A stretch of DNA of 45,267 nt, from NCBI GenBank assembly GCA_003134075.1, contig PLAI01000309.1, positions 1 through 45,267 on the forward strand. The letters are read 5' to 3'. This DNA is from Methylocystaceae bacterium. GTDB lineage: Bacteria > Pseudomonadota > Alphaproteobacteria > Rhizobiales > Beijerinckiaceae. How positions within the stretch are numbered: the first letter of the stretch is position 1; each line of letters begins with the position of its first letter. The notes below the pieces were generated by a model. It was not told the origin of the DNA and searched no databases. It saw only the letters and a program-made list of their open reading frames with translations. Of this stretch, positions 26,094-35,847 are shown one piece after another. The translations under genes were made by a program, and so were the position numbers.

Positions 26094-27371
26094 TCATCGA
26101 CGTGCGCCGGCCATATGGGCCAAATAGGGTTCGATGGCCAACATGATCTCCAGCGAGGCGCCGCCCATTCGCCGCACCGTCTCCGCCCCGGCCCGGCCCA
26201 TTTTGCGCATTCGCGCGGGCTTTGAAAGAAGAGCGCGCGCGGCGCGCGCCAGTCCCGGCGCGTCCAGGACGGAGACGGCGCCCCCGGCGGCGTCCAGTTC
26301 GCCGTAAACTTCGGCGAAATCCGCCACGCTCGGCCCGTGCAGAATCGCGCAGCCGAATTTCGCCGGTTCGATAGGGTTATGGCCGCCGCCCGGCGTCAGC
26401 GACCGGCCCATGAAAACAACCCCCGCGGTTCGGAAAATCAGGCCCAGTTCGCCAATCGTGTCAGCGACGTAGATTTGCGTCTCGCGCCGCGGCAAGTCGC
26501 CCAGCGAACGCAAGCCGACGCTCAGCCCGCGCTCTCGCGCGAGGCCGGCGACCTCCTCCCCGCGCGCGGGGTCGCGTGGCGCGACGATGGTCAAAAGATC
26601 GGGGAAATCACGCGCCAAATCGAGATGGGCGCCCACCACGAAGCTCTCCTCTCCCGGATGGGTCGAGACGGCCGCGAAAACCGGGCGGGCTCCAAGCGCG
26701 CCCTGGAGCGCCGCGAGCTTTAGCGGATCGGCCGGCGGCGCTGGAACGTCGAATTTCAGATTGCCGGCGACTTGCGCTCGGGGCGCGCCAAGACCCAGAA
26801 AACGCGCGGCGTTTTCGGCGTCTTGCGCGAGGCAGAGGTCGATCTTGCCAAAGAGCTTGGCGCCGACGCCCGGCGCGGCGCGCCAGCGTTCGGCGGAAGC
26901 CTCGGAGATGCGCGCGTTGACCAACACCAAGGGCGCGCCGCGGGCGTGGACCGCGCCGACGAAATTGGGCCAGATTTCGGATTCGGCGAACAGCGCCAGA
27001 TCGGGCCGCCAGTGGTCGAGAAAGCGCGCGACGAAACGCGGCGCGTCCAGCGGCAGATATTGGTGAAACGCGCCCGCCGGCAACCGCGCGCCGAGCAGCC
27101 GCGCCGAACCTGGCGTGCCGGTGGTGACCAAAACCTCGATCCCTCGCTGGATAAAGCGCTCGATCAGCGGCAGCAGCGACAGGCTCTCGCCCAAACTCGC
27201 GCCATGCAGCCAGACCAATTGGCCGTCCGGGCGCGGCAGGCTGGGAAACCCGAGCCGCTCGCCGAGCCGCGAAGGGTCTTCCTTTCCCCGCCCGGCGCGC
27301 CAGGCGAGAAGCGGACGCGCGCAAGGGGTCAGCGCGATCGTGGCGAGCCGGTAAAGCCTCAAAAGCGGCAT
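26094..27371 (-). CDS. waaA: 3-deoxy-D-manno-octulosonic acid transferase
   Basis: A 425-residue glycosyltransferase that attaches Kdo to lipid A precursors on the cytosolic face of the inner membrane. The N-terminus has a short membrane anchor (LLRLYRLATIALTP). The Glycos_transf_N domain shows WLHGASLGES and the catalytic-Glu region LALFAESEIWPNF, and the C-terminal half has the FMGRSLTPGGGHNPIEPA motif of WaaA. I choose the ATG at 27371, with GGA upstream, over the GTG at 27386. The gene precedes lpxK and the pair forms a lipopolysaccharide-core operon. Whether it transfers one or two Kdo residues cannot be told from the sequence. Confidence 0.95.
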   Translation of the reverse strand: MPLLRLYRLATIALTPCARPLLAWRAGRGKEDPSRLGERLGFPSLPRPDGQLVWLHGASLGESLSLLPLIERFIQRGIEVLVTTGTPGSARLLGARLPAGAFHQYLPLDAPRFVARFLDHWRPDLALFAESEIWPNFVGAVHARGAPLVLVNARISEASAERWRAAPGVGAKLFGKIDLCLAQDAENAARFLGLGAPRAQVAGNLKFDVPAPPADPLKLAALQGALGARPVFAAVSTHPGEESFVVGAHLDLARDFPDLLTIVAPRDPARGEEVAGLARERGLSVGLRSLGDLPRRETQIYVADTIGELGLIFRTAGVVFMGRSLTPGGGHNPIEPAKFGCAILHGPSVADFAEVYGELDAAGGAVSVLDAPGLARAARALLSKPARMRKMGRAGAETVRRMGGASLEIMLAIEPYLAHMAGARR

Positions 27372-27480
27372 GGGGATTGAGTCCACCGCAAGCTACAAGA
27401 ATCGCGCCCTTTCGCCGCCGCGCGGCGAGCGAACAAGAATCTCTCTAGCACAAACCCAGGCGTAAAGAACACGCAAGGCG

Positions 27481-27504
27481 CCCGACGGCGTCGACGCCGT
27501 CGGG
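27481..27504. repeat. Perfect 24-bp palindrome upstream of waaA
   Basis: CCCGACGGCGTC followed by its exact reverse complement gives a 24-base palindrome centred on GTCGAC. It lies 110 bases upstream of the waaA start and 29 bases past the htrA terminator. With no loop it may form a cruciform, serve as an operator, or act as a second transcription stop for readthrough. Confidence 0.7.
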
Positions 27505-27532
27505 CTCCCTCTTGTCACGGCCATCGATGGCG

Positions 27533-27561
27533 AAAAAACGGCCCTCGCATGGCGAGGGCCG
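27533..27561 (-). terminator. Rho-independent terminator of the HtrA gene
   Basis: On the minus strand CGGCCCTCGC, loop CAT and GCGAGGGCCG form a perfect ten-base-pair stem directly followed by TTTTTT (the A-run at 27533-27538). It starts 20 bases after the protease stop. This is the clearest intrinsic terminator in the window. Confidence 0.93.
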
Positions 27562-27581
27562 CTGTTTGGCGCGTGCGGGCA

Positions 27582-29072
27582 TTACGAAGCCGCGACTGGC
27601 AGCGCGACGAAGCGCGTGCCTTCCGCCGACTTCACCCGCAGCAACACGGATCTGTGCCCTTCCCTGCGGGCGCCTTCGAGCGCGGAGGAAAGATCGCCGG
27701 AATCGTTTACCGCCTGCCCGCCGACTTCGAGGATCACGTCGCCGCGGCGCAAACCCTTTTGGGCGGCCACGCCCTCGGGGTCGATGTTAGTGATGTAAAG
27801 CCCCTCGCCGCCGCCGCGCCGCGCTTGCGCCGCGGGCTGAACCTCCAGCCCGAGCCCAGCGAGCACATTGCTCCTGTCCACGCCGCCGAGATCCGCGCGC
27901 AACTCTTTTTCGGCCGGCAGCGCGCCAAGCTTAACCCGCGCGGTCTTTTCGACCCCGCCCCGCAGATAGGCCAGCTCGACGGTCTTGCCCGGCCCCGCCG
28001 AGGCGATCTTGCGCGACAGTTCGCGCGGAGCATCGATCTTTTCGCCATCGACGGCGACGATAACGTCGCCAGCCTTGAGCCCCGCGCTTTCGGCCGGGCC
28101 GCCCTTGACCGGTTGGGCGACCAGCGCGCCCTTGGTCGACTTCAGCCCGAGACTGTCGGCGAGATCCTGCGTAACACCCTGGATCTGCACGCCGATCCAG
28201 CCGCGCGAGACGGAGCCCTTCTCCTTGAGCGCCTCGACCACGTCCTTTGCGACTTCCGTCGGAATCGCGAAGCCGATACCGACCGAGCCGCCCGACGGCG
28301 AATAAATCGCCGTGTTGACGCCGATCACGCCGCCATGCGTGTCGAACGCCGGACCGCCCGAGTTACCGCGGTTGACCGGCGCGTCGATCTGCAAAAAGTC
28401 GTCGTATGGGCCAGCGCCGATATCGCGGCCTCGCGCCGACACGATGCCCGCCGTCACCGTTCCGCCAAGGCCAAACGGATTGCCGACCGCGATCACCCAA
28501 TCGCCGACGCGCGGGGCCGTATTCGACCACGTGACGAAGGGCAGATTGCCACCGTCGTTGATCTTGAGCAAGGCGAGGTCGGTGCGCTTATCGGTTCCGA
28601 TGATCTTCGCCGGCAGCGTCTTGCCGCCGTCGAGGACGACCTCGACCTCGCTGGCGTGATCGACCACGTGATTATTGGTCACGACATAGCCGTCCGCGCT
28701 GATGATGAAGCCAGAGCCTTGCGATTGGGTAATATGCTTCTGCGGCATGCCGCCCCGCCCCTGGCCAAAGCGCCTGAAGAAGTCGTACAGCGGATCGTCG
28801 GGCGAAAGCTCGGGACCCTCTTCGCCCTCATTGTTGGGGGTTTCGACCGCCTTGACCTTGATCGCGACGACCGCGCCCTTAACCCGCTCGACGACGTCGG
28901 CGAAGGAGGCGGGGCCAGAAGCCGGCGCGAGTTGCGCGAGCGGCGCCTCGGCCAGAGCCGGGCGCGCGGGGGCGAGCCCAAACAGGGACGCGCCGAGCGC
29001 GACGGCCGCGACGGCGCCAAGCAGGGCCGCGCGCGGGTTACGGGAATGACGCCGAAAGGCGAAGTTAGTCAT
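27582..29072 (-). CDS. HtrA/Do-family periplasmic serine protease
   Basis: A 496-residue DegP/DegQ-type protease and chaperone of the periplasm. A basic N-terminus and signal peptide end near ALA (about 39-41). The trypsin-like domain has the full catalytic triad: His135 in TNNHVV, Asp165 in RTDLALL and Ser238 in GNSGGPAF. Two PDZ domains follow (about 290-385 and 400-490). The length is normal for alphaproteobacterial Do proteases. It is monocistronic: its own terminator lies 20 bases after the stop, and 122 bases separate it from the upstream gene. Stress-inducible expression is typical of the family, but no regulator site was identified here. Confidence 0.95.
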   Translation of the reverse strand: MTNFAFRRHSRNPRAALLGAVAAVALGASLFGLAPARPALAEAPLAQLAPASGPASFADVVERVKGAVVAIKVKAVETPNNEGEEGPELSPDDPLYDFFRRFGQGRGGMPQKHITQSQGSGFIISADGYVVTNNHVVDHASEVEVVLDGGKTLPAKIIGTDKRTDLALLKINDGGNLPFVTWSNTAPRVGDWVIAVGNPFGLGGTVTAGIVSARGRDIGAGPYDDFLQIDAPVNRGNSGGPAFDTHGGVIGVNTAIYSPSGGSVGIGFAIPTEVAKDVVEALKEKGSVSRGWIGVQIQGVTQDLADSLGLKSTKGALVAQPVKGGPAESAGLKAGDVIVAVDGEKIDAPRELSRKIASAGPGKTVELAYLRGGVEKTARVKLGALPAEKELRADLGGVDRSNVLAGLGLEVQPAAQARRGGGEGLYITNIDPEGVAAQKGLRRGDVILEVGGQAVNDSGDLSSALEGARREGHRSVLLRVKSAEGTRFVALPVAAS

Positions 29073-29194
29073 GGGAAGCCATCTCCAAAGCAGCCAAGCC
29101 AGAGCGCCGCGCGCTGGCCCACGACCGGAAAGATGGGGGATCGCCCCTTGCGCGCCAATGGCGGCGGGATGAAACTTTGGTAAGGCGGCGCCAG

Positions 29195-29932
29195 CTACTT
29201 CACGAACACGTAGATGTCAACGTCGACATTGGCGTCCTCGGCGTCGGTGAGGTTCGTCAAATATTCCTCGATAAAGATGTTGTTGGTGTCGAGGCCTTTT
29301 TCGTCGAGATAGGCGGTGATCGCCTCATAGGTCGCGTCGATCTCGTCGTAGGAGCCGCGGTGCTCGAACTTCAGCGCCTTGCCGGCGGGCGAAGCGCCGA
29401 CATCGACGCCATCAGCGAGCTTGATCTTGCCCTCCGGCGCCTTGGCGATCGGCAGCATCGCCTCGTAATGGAAGCCGCTGTCGTCCGTGTCGGTGAAGAC
29501 CGCGAGCGGGCGCCCATTCGGCGCGAGGCCGGCCTTGGTCGCCGCGGCGGTCACCTTGGCGAGGGAATCGGTCAGCGTCTTGGCCGCGTCGTCCCATTTG
29601 GCGTGTCCCTTCAACACCAGAACCGGGCGCGCGGGAACGTCGACAATCTGGCCGGAGACGCTTTCCATTGGTGTTTCGGCGCCAGCAGGCGGCTCGGTTT
29701 TGTCGGCGGCGCCGGTCTTATTGTCCTCCAGGCTCTCGGCGGGCGGGGCTTTTTCGGCCGGCGTGGTCTTGCCGGCGGTCACCTCGGGCGGGGCCAAGTC
29801 GGGAGATAACCTCTTTTGTAGATAAAGCGCGCCAAAGCCGATCAGCAGGGCCAGCGCGGCCAGCACGCGCCAACGGGCGGCGAAATGGCCGAGCGTCGCC
29901 GAGAAATCCTTAAGCTTGTCGAAGAAACTCAT
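29195..29932 (-). CDS. Membrane-anchored GyrI-like (effector-binding) domain protein
   Basis: A 245-residue protein with one membrane helix (about 22-40) and a Pro/Glu/Lys-rich linker (about 45-95). A C-terminal GyrI/AraC effector-binding-like domain (about 100-245) follows, with [17 protein letters not shown], then [42 protein letters not shown] and IFIEEYL. That pattern matches the GyrI-like small-molecule-binding fold, which in alphaproteobacteria often appears as a periplasmic single-domain protein with no DNA-binding part. The ligand is unknown. It is divergent from dapF, 156 bases away, and unlinked to a regulator. Confidence 0.85.
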   Translation of the reverse strand: MSFFDKLKDFSATLGHFAARWRVLAALALLIGFGALYLQKRLSPDLAPPEVTAGKTTPAEKAPPAESLEDNKTGAADKTEPPAGAETPMESVSGQIVDVPARPVLVLKGHAKWDDAAKTLTDSLAKVTAAATKAGLAPNGRPLAVFTDTDDSGFHYEAMLPIAKAPEGKIKLADGVDVGASPAGKALKFEHRGSYDEIDATYEAITAYLDEKGLDTNNIFIEEYLTNLTDAEDANVDVDIYVFVK

Positions 29933-30088
29933 CGCTGCGTCCTCTTTGGCCTCCCCGCCGCGCCGCCGGAAGGGACATGGCGCAAGATCGCCACTGTCAA
30001 AGACCGCCCCGACTCTGGCGCGCGACCGCCGCTTCTCCTATACAGGAGCCGCCTAACCTTGACACGGCCAAATCGTAACACCCGCGAC

Positions 30089-30955
30089 ATGACACACAAA
30101 CTCGCCCGGCGTCCCATTCTGCGCATGAACGGAATCGGCAACGAAATCCTCGTGCTGGATCTGCGTGGCTCGGACATCGTGCTGGCGCCCGAAGAAGCGC
30201 GCGCCATCGCCCTCCAGCCTGGACTCAAATTCGACCAATTGATGGCGCTGCACGACCCCTGCGCGGGCGGCGCCGACGCCGCGCTGCGCATCTACAACAT
30301 CGACGGCTCGCTGTCGGCGGCCTGCGGCAACGGCACGCGCTGCGTCGCGTGGGCGCTGGCGCAGGGCGGCGGGCCGGAACATCTGCGCCTCGAGACCGAC
30401 GCCGGCCTGGTCGAGAGCTGGCGCGCCGGCGAGAAGCTGTTCACCGTCGACATGGGCCGCCCGCGTCTGGCCTGGTCCGAGATTCCACTGGCGCATGATG
30501 TTGGCGACACAAGCGATATCGCGCTGGAGCCGCAAGTCGCGGGCGCGCCGGAGCGGTTTTGCGCCGTCGGCATGGGCAATCCGCACGCGGTGTTCTTCGT
30601 CGACGACGCCGGCGCGGTCGATCTCGAAAAGGTCGGCCCCGTGTTGGAGCGTCATCCGCTCTTTCCCGAGCGCGCGAACATCTCCTTCGCGCAAATTCTA
30701 TCCCATGACGAAATCCTGCTGCGCGTCTGGGAGCGTGGGACCGGCGCGACCAAGGCTTGCGGCTCGGCGGCCTGCGCGACGCTTGTCGCGGCGGCGCGAA
30801 CTTCTCGCGCGGGGCGTCGCGGCAACATAAGACTTCCCGGCGGCGATCTTCTCATTCACTGGCGCGACGACGATCACGCGCACATGACCGGGCCGGTCGA
30901 ATTCGAATTCGAAACGGTGCTCGATCCCGCCATTTTCGAGAGGCTAGCGACGTGA
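30089..30955 (+). CDS. dapF: Diaminopimelate epimerase
   Basis: A 288-residue cytosolic enzyme that interconverts LL- and meso-diaminopimelate, supplying peptidoglycan cross-links and lysine. It has the two pseudo-symmetric halves of the DapF fold, each with its active-site cysteine: Cys79 in AACGNGTRC and Cys224 in KACGSAAC. The N-terminal RMNGIGNEI and the [10 protein letters not shown] motif are conserved. The start is the ATG at 30089; a longer frame to 29885 runs into the divergent promoter and has no conserved residues. The stop overlaps the start of mtaB by four bases (GTGA), so the two are translationally coupled. Confidence 0.96.
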   Translation: MTHKLARRPILRMNGIGNEILVLDLRGSDIVLAPEEARAIALQPGLKFDQLMALHDPCAGGADAALRIYNIDGSLSAACGNGTRCVAWALAQGGGPEHLRLETDAGLVESWRAGEKLFTVDMGRPRLAWSEIPLAHDVGDTSDIALEPQVAGAPERFCAVGMGNPHAVFFVDDAGAVDLEKVGPVLERHPLFPERANISFAQILSHDEILLRVWERGTGATKACGSAACATLVAAARTSRAGRRGNIRLPGGDLLIHWRDDDHAHMTGPVEFEFETVLDPAIFERLAT

Positions 30956-32154
30956 CCGACTCCGCCGTCGACACCATCACTTTCGGCTGTCGGCTCAACA
31001 TCGTCGAATCCGAGGCGCTCGCGGGCGAGGCGCGGGGCGCGGGGGAAGAAAATCTCGTCATCGTCAATACCTGCGCCGTCACGGCCGAGTCGACGCGCCA
31101 GGCGCGCCAGGCCATCCGCCGCCTGCATCGCGAACGGCCCGATGCGCGCATCATCGTCACCGGCTGCGCCGCGACGATAGCGCCGACGGAATTTTTGGCC
31201 ATGGAAGGCGTGACGCGCGTCGTCGGGAATGGCGACAAAAGCCTGTTCGCGCCGGCCGGACCCAGCTTCGCCGCGCCAAAAGCGCTTGGCGCGAGCGAAG
31301 GCACGCGCGGCTTTCTCGCCGTGCAGAACGGCTGCGACCACCGCTGCACTTTTTGCATCATTCCGTTCGGGCGCGGACCGTCGCGCTCGGCGCCGCCGCG
31401 TGAGATCGTCGCGAGGGCGCGCGAGCTCGTCGCATCCGGCAAGCGCGAGATCGTGTTGACCGGCGTCGATCTCACCTCTTACGGCGGCGATCTTGGCGGC
31501 GGCGAGACCCTGGGGCGTTTGGCGCGGCTGCTCCTCGCCGAACTGCCGGAACTGGCGCGAGTGCGCATTTCCTCGATCGACTGCATCGAGGCCGACCCGA
31601 CATTGATCGAGGCGGTGGCGGAGGAGCCGAGGCTGGCGCCGCATCTGCATCTCTCCTTGCAGTCGGGCGACGACCTGATCTTGAAGCGGATGAAGCGCCG
31701 CCATTCCCGCCGCGACGCGATAAAATTTTGCGAGGAGCTGCGTTTGTCGCGTCCCGATATTGTGTTCGGCGCCGATTTCATCGTCGGCTTCCCGACCGAA
31801 ACTGAGGAAATGTTTTCGCGCACGCTCGATCTCGTGGAGGAATGCGGATTGACGCATCTGCATGTCTTTCCCTTTTCGCCGCGCCCGGAAACGCCGGCGG
31901 CGCGCATGCCGCAAGTCGCGCCGCAAATCGTCAAGACGCGCGCGCAAAGGCTGCGGGCGCTCGGCGAGGCGCGGCTGGCGCGCCATCTCGCGGATCAGCA
32001 GGGCAAGGCGCTGCGCGTGCTCGCCGAGCGCGGCGGCCTCGCGCGCGCGGCGGATTTCACGCTGGCGCGCACGCCCGGCGCCATTGCCGGCGAAATGTTC
32101 GACATTCGCGTTTTGGGCCACGATGGCCGCGCGCTGCTGGCGGAACGGCCGTAA
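30952..32154 (+). CDS. mtaB: tRNA t6A37 methylthiotransferase MtaB
   Basis: A 400-residue radical-SAM enzyme that converts t6A37 to ms2t6A37 in tRNAs decoding ANN codons. An N-terminal UPF0004 domain holds the first cluster ligands (TFGCRLN near 13, [10 protein letters not shown] near 40 and TGCAA). The radical-SAM cluster is CDHRCTFC with Cys128, Cys132 and Cys135, followed by [17 protein letters not shown] and [10 protein letters not shown]. The start is GTG at 30952, inside the dapF stop. The stop TAA is directly followed by the ATG of the next gene. dapF-mtaB is the standard order in Hyphomicrobiales; ftsY, which often follows, is replaced here by terC. Confidence 0.95.
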   Translation: MTDSAVDTITFGCRLNIVESEALAGEARGAGEENLVIVNTCAVTAESTRQARQAIRRLHRERPDARIIVTGCAATIAPTEFLAMEGVTRVVGNGDKSLFAPAGPSFAAPKALGASEGTRGFLAVQNGCDHRCTFCIIPFGRGPSRSAPPREIVARARELVASGKREIVLTGVDLTSYGGDLGGGETLGRLARLLLAELPELARVRISSIDCIEADPTLIEAVAEEPRLAPHLHLSLQSGDDLILKRMKRRHSRRDAIKFCEELRLSRPDIVFGADFIVGFPTETEEMFSRTLDLVEECGLTHLHVFPFSPRPETPAARMPQVAPQIVKTRAQRLRALGEARLARHLADQQGKALRVLAERGGLARAADFTLARTPGAIAGEMFDIRVLGHDGRALLAERP

Positions 32155-32802
32155 ATGTCCGGCAATCTCGCGCTCGCCTGGGAAGTCTTCGAGATCGTCT
32201 GGATCAATATTCTGCTGTCCGGCGACAATGCGATCCTGATCGCGCTCGCCTGTCGGCGGCTGCCGGAGGAGCGGCGGCGCTGGGGCGTGCTGCTCGGCTC
32301 GCTCGGCGGCGTCGCCCTTCGCATCGGCTTCACTCTGGCGATTGTCCAGCTTTTGCATGTGCCGCTGCTGAAGACGGCGGGCGCGCTGCTGCTGCTCTAT
32401 GTCGCGATCAAATTGCCGCATGGCGACCACGAGCGCAATGACGTGGAGGCCAAGCCCAATCTTTGGGGCGCGGTGATGTCGATCATCGTCGCCGACGCGG
32501 TGATGTCGCTCGACAATGTACTCGCCATCGCCGCCGCCGCGCATGGGTCGATGCGCCTCATTGTGTTCGGGCTGGCGCTGTCCGCGCCGCTGGTGATGTT
32601 TGGCACGGGGGTCTTGCTCAAATTGCTCGACCGTTTTCCGCTGCTGATCTGGGCCGGCGCGGGCGTCCTGGGTTGGGTCGCGGGCGGCATGGCGGCGACC
32701 GATCCCTTTTGGACGCGCTTCCACCTTCCGCTGGAGACGCCGCTCTCGGTCGCGGCGTGCCTGTTCGTGCTCGCCGGGGCGATGGCGCTGCGCAAATGCT
32801 GA
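32155..32802 (+). CDS. TerC-family integral membrane protein (YjbE type)
   Basis: A 215-residue membrane protein with about seven helices. Acidic residues lie inside the membrane segments: ILLSGDNAILIALA in helix 1 and VADAVMSLDNVLAIAAAA in helix 4, the repeated family signature. TerC proteins are linked to manganese export, tellurite resistance and metalation of exported enzymes; the YjbE subgroup is linked to manganese. The start abuts the mtaB stop without any spacer, so translation must be coupled. It converges on priA, with 15 bases between the stops. Metal specificity is inferred from the family. Confidence 0.88.
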   Translation: MSGNLALAWEVFEIVWINILLSGDNAILIALACRRLPEERRRWGVLLGSLGGVALRIGFTLAIVQLLHVPLLKTAGALLLLYVAIKLPHGDHERNDVEAKPNLWGAVMSIIVADAVMSLDNVLAIAAAAHGSMRLIVFGLALSAPLVMFGTGVLLKLLDRFPLLIWAGAGVLGWVAGGMAATDPFWTRFHLPLETPLSVAACLFVLAGAMALRKC

Positions 32803-32817
32803 GTTCGCCGGCCGATC

Positions 32818-35058
32818 TCACAAAAAACTCTGCGGATCGACATCCACCTGCACGCGCACGCCGCCGCGTTCCGGCGGCCCCGCCGCCAGCAGATCGCGCA
32901 AGAAGCCTTGCAGATCGGCGCTGCGCGGCGCCTTGACCAGCAGGCGGAAACGAAAGCGCCCGCGCAGCAGCGCGATGGGCGCCTCAGCGGGGCCGAGCAG
33001 CATGATCTCGCCCTCTTCCGGCAGTCCGCCGAGCGCCGCGACGCGGTAGCGCTCGCTCGTCGGCAGGCCGTGCGCCGCGCGGGCCAGCGCGCGCGCATGG
33101 GTCTCCGCAAGCGCGGCGTCCTTGGCGGAAACGATCAGCGCCGCGAGACGTCCGAACGGCGGCAGGCCGGCGCGCTGGCGCAGACTCGTCTCTTGAGCGT
33201 AAAACTCCTCGGCGTCGCCGGAAAGCAGCGCGGAAATCACGGGATGCTCGGGCCGATAGGTCTGGATCAGCGCCCTGCCCGGCTGGTCGCCGCGCCCGGC
33301 GCGTCCGGTCACCTGCGCCAGTAATTGAAACGTCCGCTCCGCCGCGCGCGGATCGCCGCTGCCTAAGCCAAGATCAGCGTCGACGACGCCGACCAGCGTC
33401 AGAAAGGGAAAATTATGACCCTTGGCGACGAGCTGCGTGCCGATGACCAGATCGAAGGCGCCCTTGGCGATCTCGTCCAATTCGCGCCGCAGCCGCTCGG
33501 CGCCGCCGGGAAAATCCGAGGACAGCACGAGCACGCGGGCGTCTGGAAACAGGTCCGCCGCTTCTTCCGCGAGGCGCTCGACACCGGGGCCGCAGGCCGC
33601 CAGCGCGTCTTCCGCCTCGCATTCCGGGCAGACATGCGGGCGCGGCTCCATATGGCCGCAATGATGGCAGATCAGCGCGCGGCGGAAGCGATGCTCGACC
33701 AGCCAGGCGTCGCAGTCGGAGCAGCGGAATCTGTGGCCGCAATGGCGGCACAGAGTCAGCGGGGCATAGCCGCGCCGGTTGAGAAACAGCAGCGCCTGTT
33801 CGCCGCGCGCGATGGTCTCGCCCACCGCGAGAGCGAGGCGCGGCGCGATCCAGCGGTTTTTTGGCGGCCCCTCGACGCGCATGTCGATGGCCTCGAGCCG
33901 CGGCATTGTTCGCGCGCCGGCGCGCGCCTTGAGGCGCAGATGCGCATAGCGGCCGCTGGCGGCGTTGACGCGCGTCTCGATCGAGGGCGTCGCCGAGGCG
34001 AGCACGAGCGTCGCGCCCTCGATGCGCGCGCGCACCACCGCCATGTCGCGGGCGTGATAGTTGACGCCATCCTCCTGCTTATAGGCGCCCTCATGCTCCT
34101 CATCGACGACGATGAGCCGCAAATCGCCAAACGGCAGGAATAGCGCCGAGCGCGCGCCGACAACGACCCGCGCCTCGCCCTCCGCCGCCGCGCGCCAGAT
34201 GCGCGCGCGCTTCTTTTCCGAGACGCCGGAATGCCATTCGGCCGGCCGCGCGCCGAACCGCGCCGAAAAACGCTCCAGAAACTGACTGGTCAGCGCGATT
34301 TCCGGCATCAACACCAGCGCCTGCCCGCCGGCCCGCAAAGCCGCGGCGACAGCCTCGAAATAAACCTCGGTCTTGCCCGAGCCGGTGACGCCTTCCAGCA
34401 AAAAAGGACGATAACCGCGCGCCGTTACGGCGACCGTCAGCGCCGTCGCCGCGAGTTGTTGTTCGGCTTCGAGAACGGGCGGCGAAAACAAAGGATCGAG
34501 CGCGCCGCAGACCGGCGGCGGCGCGGCGGTCAGCGTCTCCAGCGCGCCCTCGTCGACCAGCGCGTCGATCACCGAAGCCCCGCAGCCGGCCGCCTCCATC
34601 AGCGCCTTTTTGGTGAAGGCCAGTCCGCCTTCCGCCGCCGCCAGCGCGCGGGCGCGGGTGGGCGTGAGGCGTTGCGGCGGAGGGCCAGCGAGGCGATAGA
34701 GCAGGCGCGGCGCGGGCGGCCCCGCGTCTTCTCCGGCGCCTGTGGCGAGACGCAGCGCCATGCCGCGCGGGGCCAGAGTCCAGCGCGCCAGCCAGTCCAG
34801 AAAATCGCGTAAGCTTTGCGACAGTCTCGGCCGGTCGTAGCGCGAGGCCACGCTCTTCAAGTTGCCGGGCGGCCCGCTGGCGGGCTTCACCGCCCAGACG
34901 ACTCCAATGGCCTCGCGCCGCCCCAGCGGTATTTTCACGAAGTCGCCCGGCGCCAGGGCGAGGCCGGGAGGCGCGAAATAGCTATAGGTCTGGTCCACCG
35001 CCACGGGCGGAAGAACCTCGACAATCAGTCCCCCGCCCTCAACCCCGTCGCCGCTCAT
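32818..35058 (-). CDS. priA: Primosomal helicase PriA
   Basis: A 746-residue 3'-to-5' superfamily 2 DNA helicase that reloads replication machinery at stalled forks. An N-terminal 3'-DNA-binding domain (about 10-110) precedes helicase lobe 1, with Walker A GVTGSGKT at 223-230 and DEEH at 319-322. Next comes the zinc-binding insertion with all eight cysteines (437, 440, 446, 449, 464, 467, 477, 480), then lobe 2 (GTQLVAKGHNFP, QVTGRAGRG). Length is normal. It lies 51 bases downstream of the gamma-carbonic anhydrase gene on the same strand. In many alphaproteobacteria priA adjoins the ATP-synthase operon; that is not so here. Confidence 0.96.
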   Translation of the reverse strand: MSGDGVEGGGLIVEVLPPVAVDQTYSYFAPPGLALAPGDFVKIPLGRREAIGVVWAVKPASGPPGNLKSVASRYDRPRLSQSLRDFLDWLARWTLAPRGMALRLATGAGEDAGPPAPRLLYRLAGPPPQRLTPTRARALAAAEGGLAFTKKALMEAAGCGASVIDALVDEGALETLTAAPPPVCGALDPLFSPPVLEAEQQLAATALTVAVTARGYRPFLLEGVTGSGKTEVYFEAVAAALRAGGQALVLMPEIALTSQFLERFSARFGARPAEWHSGVSEKKRARIWRAAAEGEARVVVGARSALFLPFGDLRLIVVDEEHEGAYKQEDGVNYHARDMAVVRARIEGATLVLASATPSIETRVNAASGRYAHLRLKARAGARTMPRLEAIDMRVEGPPKNRWIAPRLALAVGETIARGEQALLFLNRRGYAPLTLCRHCGHRFRCSDCDAWLVEHRFRRALICHHCGHMEPRPHVCPECEAEDALAACGPGVERLAEEAADLFPDARVLVLSSDFPGGAERLRRELDEIAKGAFDLVIGTQLVAKGHNFPFLTLVGVVDADLGLGSGDPRAAERTFQLLAQVTGRAGRGDQPGRALIQTYRPEHPVISALLSGDAEEFYAQETSLRQRAGLPPFGRLAALIVSAKDAALAETHARALARAAHGLPTSERYRVAALGGLPEEGEIMLLGPAEAPIALLRGRFRFRLLVKAPRSADLQGFLRDLLAAGPPERGGVRVQVDVDPQSFL

Positions 35059-35109
35059 GCGAGCGGCTTAGCATTTTGGCGAGGCTTGCGCAGTAGGGCG
35101 GGCGCTCCG

Positions 35110-35643
35110 TCACTCCGCGATCAATTCCAACCCGCCGGCGTAGCGGCGGGCGTTTTCGACATAGTGCTTCGCCGATTCGAGATTATGCCCGGCGGCGTCA
35201 TCGTCGAGCGTGCGCAACACCTTGGCGGGCGTGCCGACGATCAGCGAATTGTCGGGAAACTCCTTGCCCTCGGTGACCAGCGCATTGGCGCCGACAAGGC
35301 AGTTGCGGCCGATCTTGGCGCCGTTGAGGATGGTCGCGCCCATGCCGATCAATGTGTTGTCGCCGATCACGCAGCCATGCAAAATCACGCCGTGACCGAT
35401 GGTGCAATCGGCGCCGATGTCGAGCGGATAGCCCATGTCGGTGTGCAGCACGCTGTTTTCCTGGATATTGGTGCGCGCGCCGACAGTGACCCATTCATTA
35501 TCGCCGCGCAGCACGCAGCCGAACCAGACATTGGCGTCCTCGTCCAGCGCCACGCGGCCGATCAGACAGGCGTTGGGCGCGATCCAGTAGCGCCCTTGCG
35601 CCGGCAGGCGCGGCGGGATTCCGTCGATCTTGTAAAGCGGCAT
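35110..35643 (-). CDS. Gamma-class carbonic anhydrase-like protein
   Basis: A 177-residue left-handed beta-helix protein of the gamma-carbonic anhydrase (YrdA/PaaY-like) group. Hexapeptide repeats (for example IGDNTLIGMGATI and IGRNCLVGANALV) cover about 20-140, followed by a C-terminal helix. The three zinc-ligand histidines are present at 67 (SVLHTD), 84 (TIGHG) and 89 (ILHGC), so a metal site is intact; whether it hydrates CO2 is uncertain, because many family members have weak or no activity. It is 51 bases upstream of priA on the same strand and divergent from the heparinase-like gene. Confidence 0.92.
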   Translation of the reverse strand: MPLYKIDGIPPRLPAQGRYWIAPNACLIGRVALDEDANVWFGCVLRGDNEWVTVGARTNIQENSVLHTDMGYPLDIGADCTIGHGVILHGCVIGDNTLIGMGATILNGAKIGRNCLVGANALVTEGKEFPDNSLIVGTPAKVLRTLDDDAAGHNLESAKHYVENARRYAGGLELIAE

Positions 35644-35749
35644 GCGTCAATCTCCCCGATTCGCGCAAAACCTTGCCATTTTCGCGCGAGGGCGCATAGC
35701 GGGGCAGATTCGGCAAGAATAACTCCCTTTGTATTCAATTAGTTTAAAG

Positions 35750-35763
35750 CACGCTGGAGCGTG
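35750..35763. promoter_or_regulatory. CACGCT-GG-AGCGTG inverted repeat
   Basis: A perfect six-base-pair dyad with a two-base centre lies in the 204-base divergent region between the carbonic anhydrase and heparinase-like genes, next to an AT-rich stretch (35721-35748) that probably contains the promoter. It is a candidate operator only. Confidence 0.4.
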
Positions 35764-35847
35764 GCGTCAATCCGTTGTACTCCCCCTTGTCGCGGCTTTA
35801 AGCGCGTGATTCTTGGGCGTGGGGAGGCGACTCTGGCCGGCGAGAAG

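Noticed and set aside
30874..32724. Long minus-strand frame of 616 codons opposite mtaB and terC
   Set aside because: The translation is Arg/Gln/His-rich low-complexity sequence typical of an antisense shadow, while mtaB and terC on the other strand carry full motifs.
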